NCBI RefSeq assembly: GCF_000507145.1
Contig: NZ_AYTO01000007.1
Location: 186,001 to 250,000, forward strand
Length of the DNA: 64,000 nt
Direction of reading: 5' to 3'
Origin: Bacillus tequilensis KCTC 13622
GTDB lineage: Bacteria; Bacillota; Bacilli; Bacillales; Bacillaceae
The position numbers and the translations under genes are program-made. The notes beneath the pieces are model-generated. The model searched no databases, had not been told where the DNA came from, and saw only the letters and a program-made list of their open reading frames with translations. Below are positions 63,697 through 64,000 of this stretch, one piece after another. Positions within the stretch are counted from its first letter, which is position 1; the number at the start of each line of letters is the position of its first letter.

Positions 63697-64000
63697 TCAT
63701 TGATCTGTATCTAAAATCGTACTTTCCAAAGCATTCACAGTAAAATACTCTTGCACTGTCTTTTTCTCGCCGTTCACTTTTTTATCGTACTCGACCGTAA
63801 CTCTCCATACCGGCGCCAGCACCTGCGTACTTGTCAGCGGATATTGCGCGACGTAGCCAAATTTGACGCTCTTTATCGTGCAGTATTCTTTTAGCTGGTT
63901 TTGATAGTACAATAGCTCAACCGCATCCATTTCCGTAATTAAGCTTTCTTTCTGAATTTGCTTGAAGGTCTCAAGCGTCGTTTGGTCATACGACACAGCC
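63697..64000 (-). CDS. walI: WalI (YycI), regulator of the WalK sensor kinase (C-terminal part)
   Basis: Only the last 100 codons lie in the window; the start is beyond the right edge. The sequence [27 protein letters not shown] is the C-terminal YycH/YycI-type domain ending [11 protein letters not shown]. WalI and WalH span the membrane and restrain WalK. It is 19 bp upstream of walJ in the same operon. Confidence 0.93.
   Translation of the reverse strand, partial: AVSYDQTTLETFKQIQKESLITEMDAVELLYYQNQLKEYCTIKSVKFGYVAQYPLTSTQVLAPVWRVTVEYDKKVNGEKKTVQEYFTVNALESTILDTDQ

Noticed and set aside
1..64000. CRISPR array, tRNA/rRNA genes, intact prophage or complete insertion sequence
   Set aside because: No regularly spaced repeats, no cloverleaf or rRNA-like sequence, no integrase or full transposase gene seen.

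Overview
The window is chromosomal DNA from a member of the Bacillus subtilis species group. Nearly every conserved gene reads as a close but not identical version of a B. subtilis 168 protein, and the order (iol, csbC, htpG, yxa/yxb genes, gnt, ahp, yyd, fbp, rlmH, yyc genes, rapG-phrG, roc, htrC, walJ, walI) is the one I remember for 168. All comparisons with 168 here are from memory, not from an alignment. No rRNA, tRNA, CRISPR array or intact insertion sequence was seen.

Left part (1-21.9 kb). The window opens with the end of yxeB and a fragment of yxeA, joined directly to the 3' end of iolA. The rest of the inositol operon (iolB-iolJ) and yxdJKLM are missing, so iolA, iolR and iolS are left stranded. 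Then come a Ser-rich secreted protein with YxcD, a CGNR zinc-finger protein, an HPP membrane protein behind a promoter with a perfect inverted repeat, csbC with a sigma-B promoter, htpG, yxbG, yxbF/aldX, two paralogous RDD membrane proteins around yxaL and yxaJ, a frameshifted yxaH, yxnA, yxaD and an lrgAB-like pair. The asnH region and qdoI/qdoR, present in 168, are absent.

Centre (21.9-41.3 kb). An AT-rich cargo carries two paralogous membrane-anchored small proteins divergent from a lipase-like protein with a helical C-terminal part, plus a small helical protein; this looks like a toxin-immunity unit. It is followed by yxaB-glxK, the gluconate operon gntRKPZ with its operator and cre sites, and ahpCF with a PerR-like box. 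After a pyruvyl-transferase-like gene lie decayed remnants of bglA and of a secreted, possibly bacteriocin-like gene, then the yydFGHIJ epipeptide cluster.

Right part (41.7-64 kb). fbp and rlmH flank a two-gene AT-rich island encoding an AIPR (abortive infection) family protein and a PHP-domain/SMC-like ATPase (TrlF type). As I recall, 168 carries the unrelated yydBCD genes at this position. This is the best candidate for a little-described system, probably anti-phage. Next come yyzF, a lipoprotein, yycR, small membrane and secreted proteins, yycP, yycO, yycN and the rapG-phrG signalling pair. The arginine catabolic operon rocDEF follows with its sigma-L promoter, RocR-type palindrome and activator rocR. 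The window ends with htrC, walJ and the end of walI.
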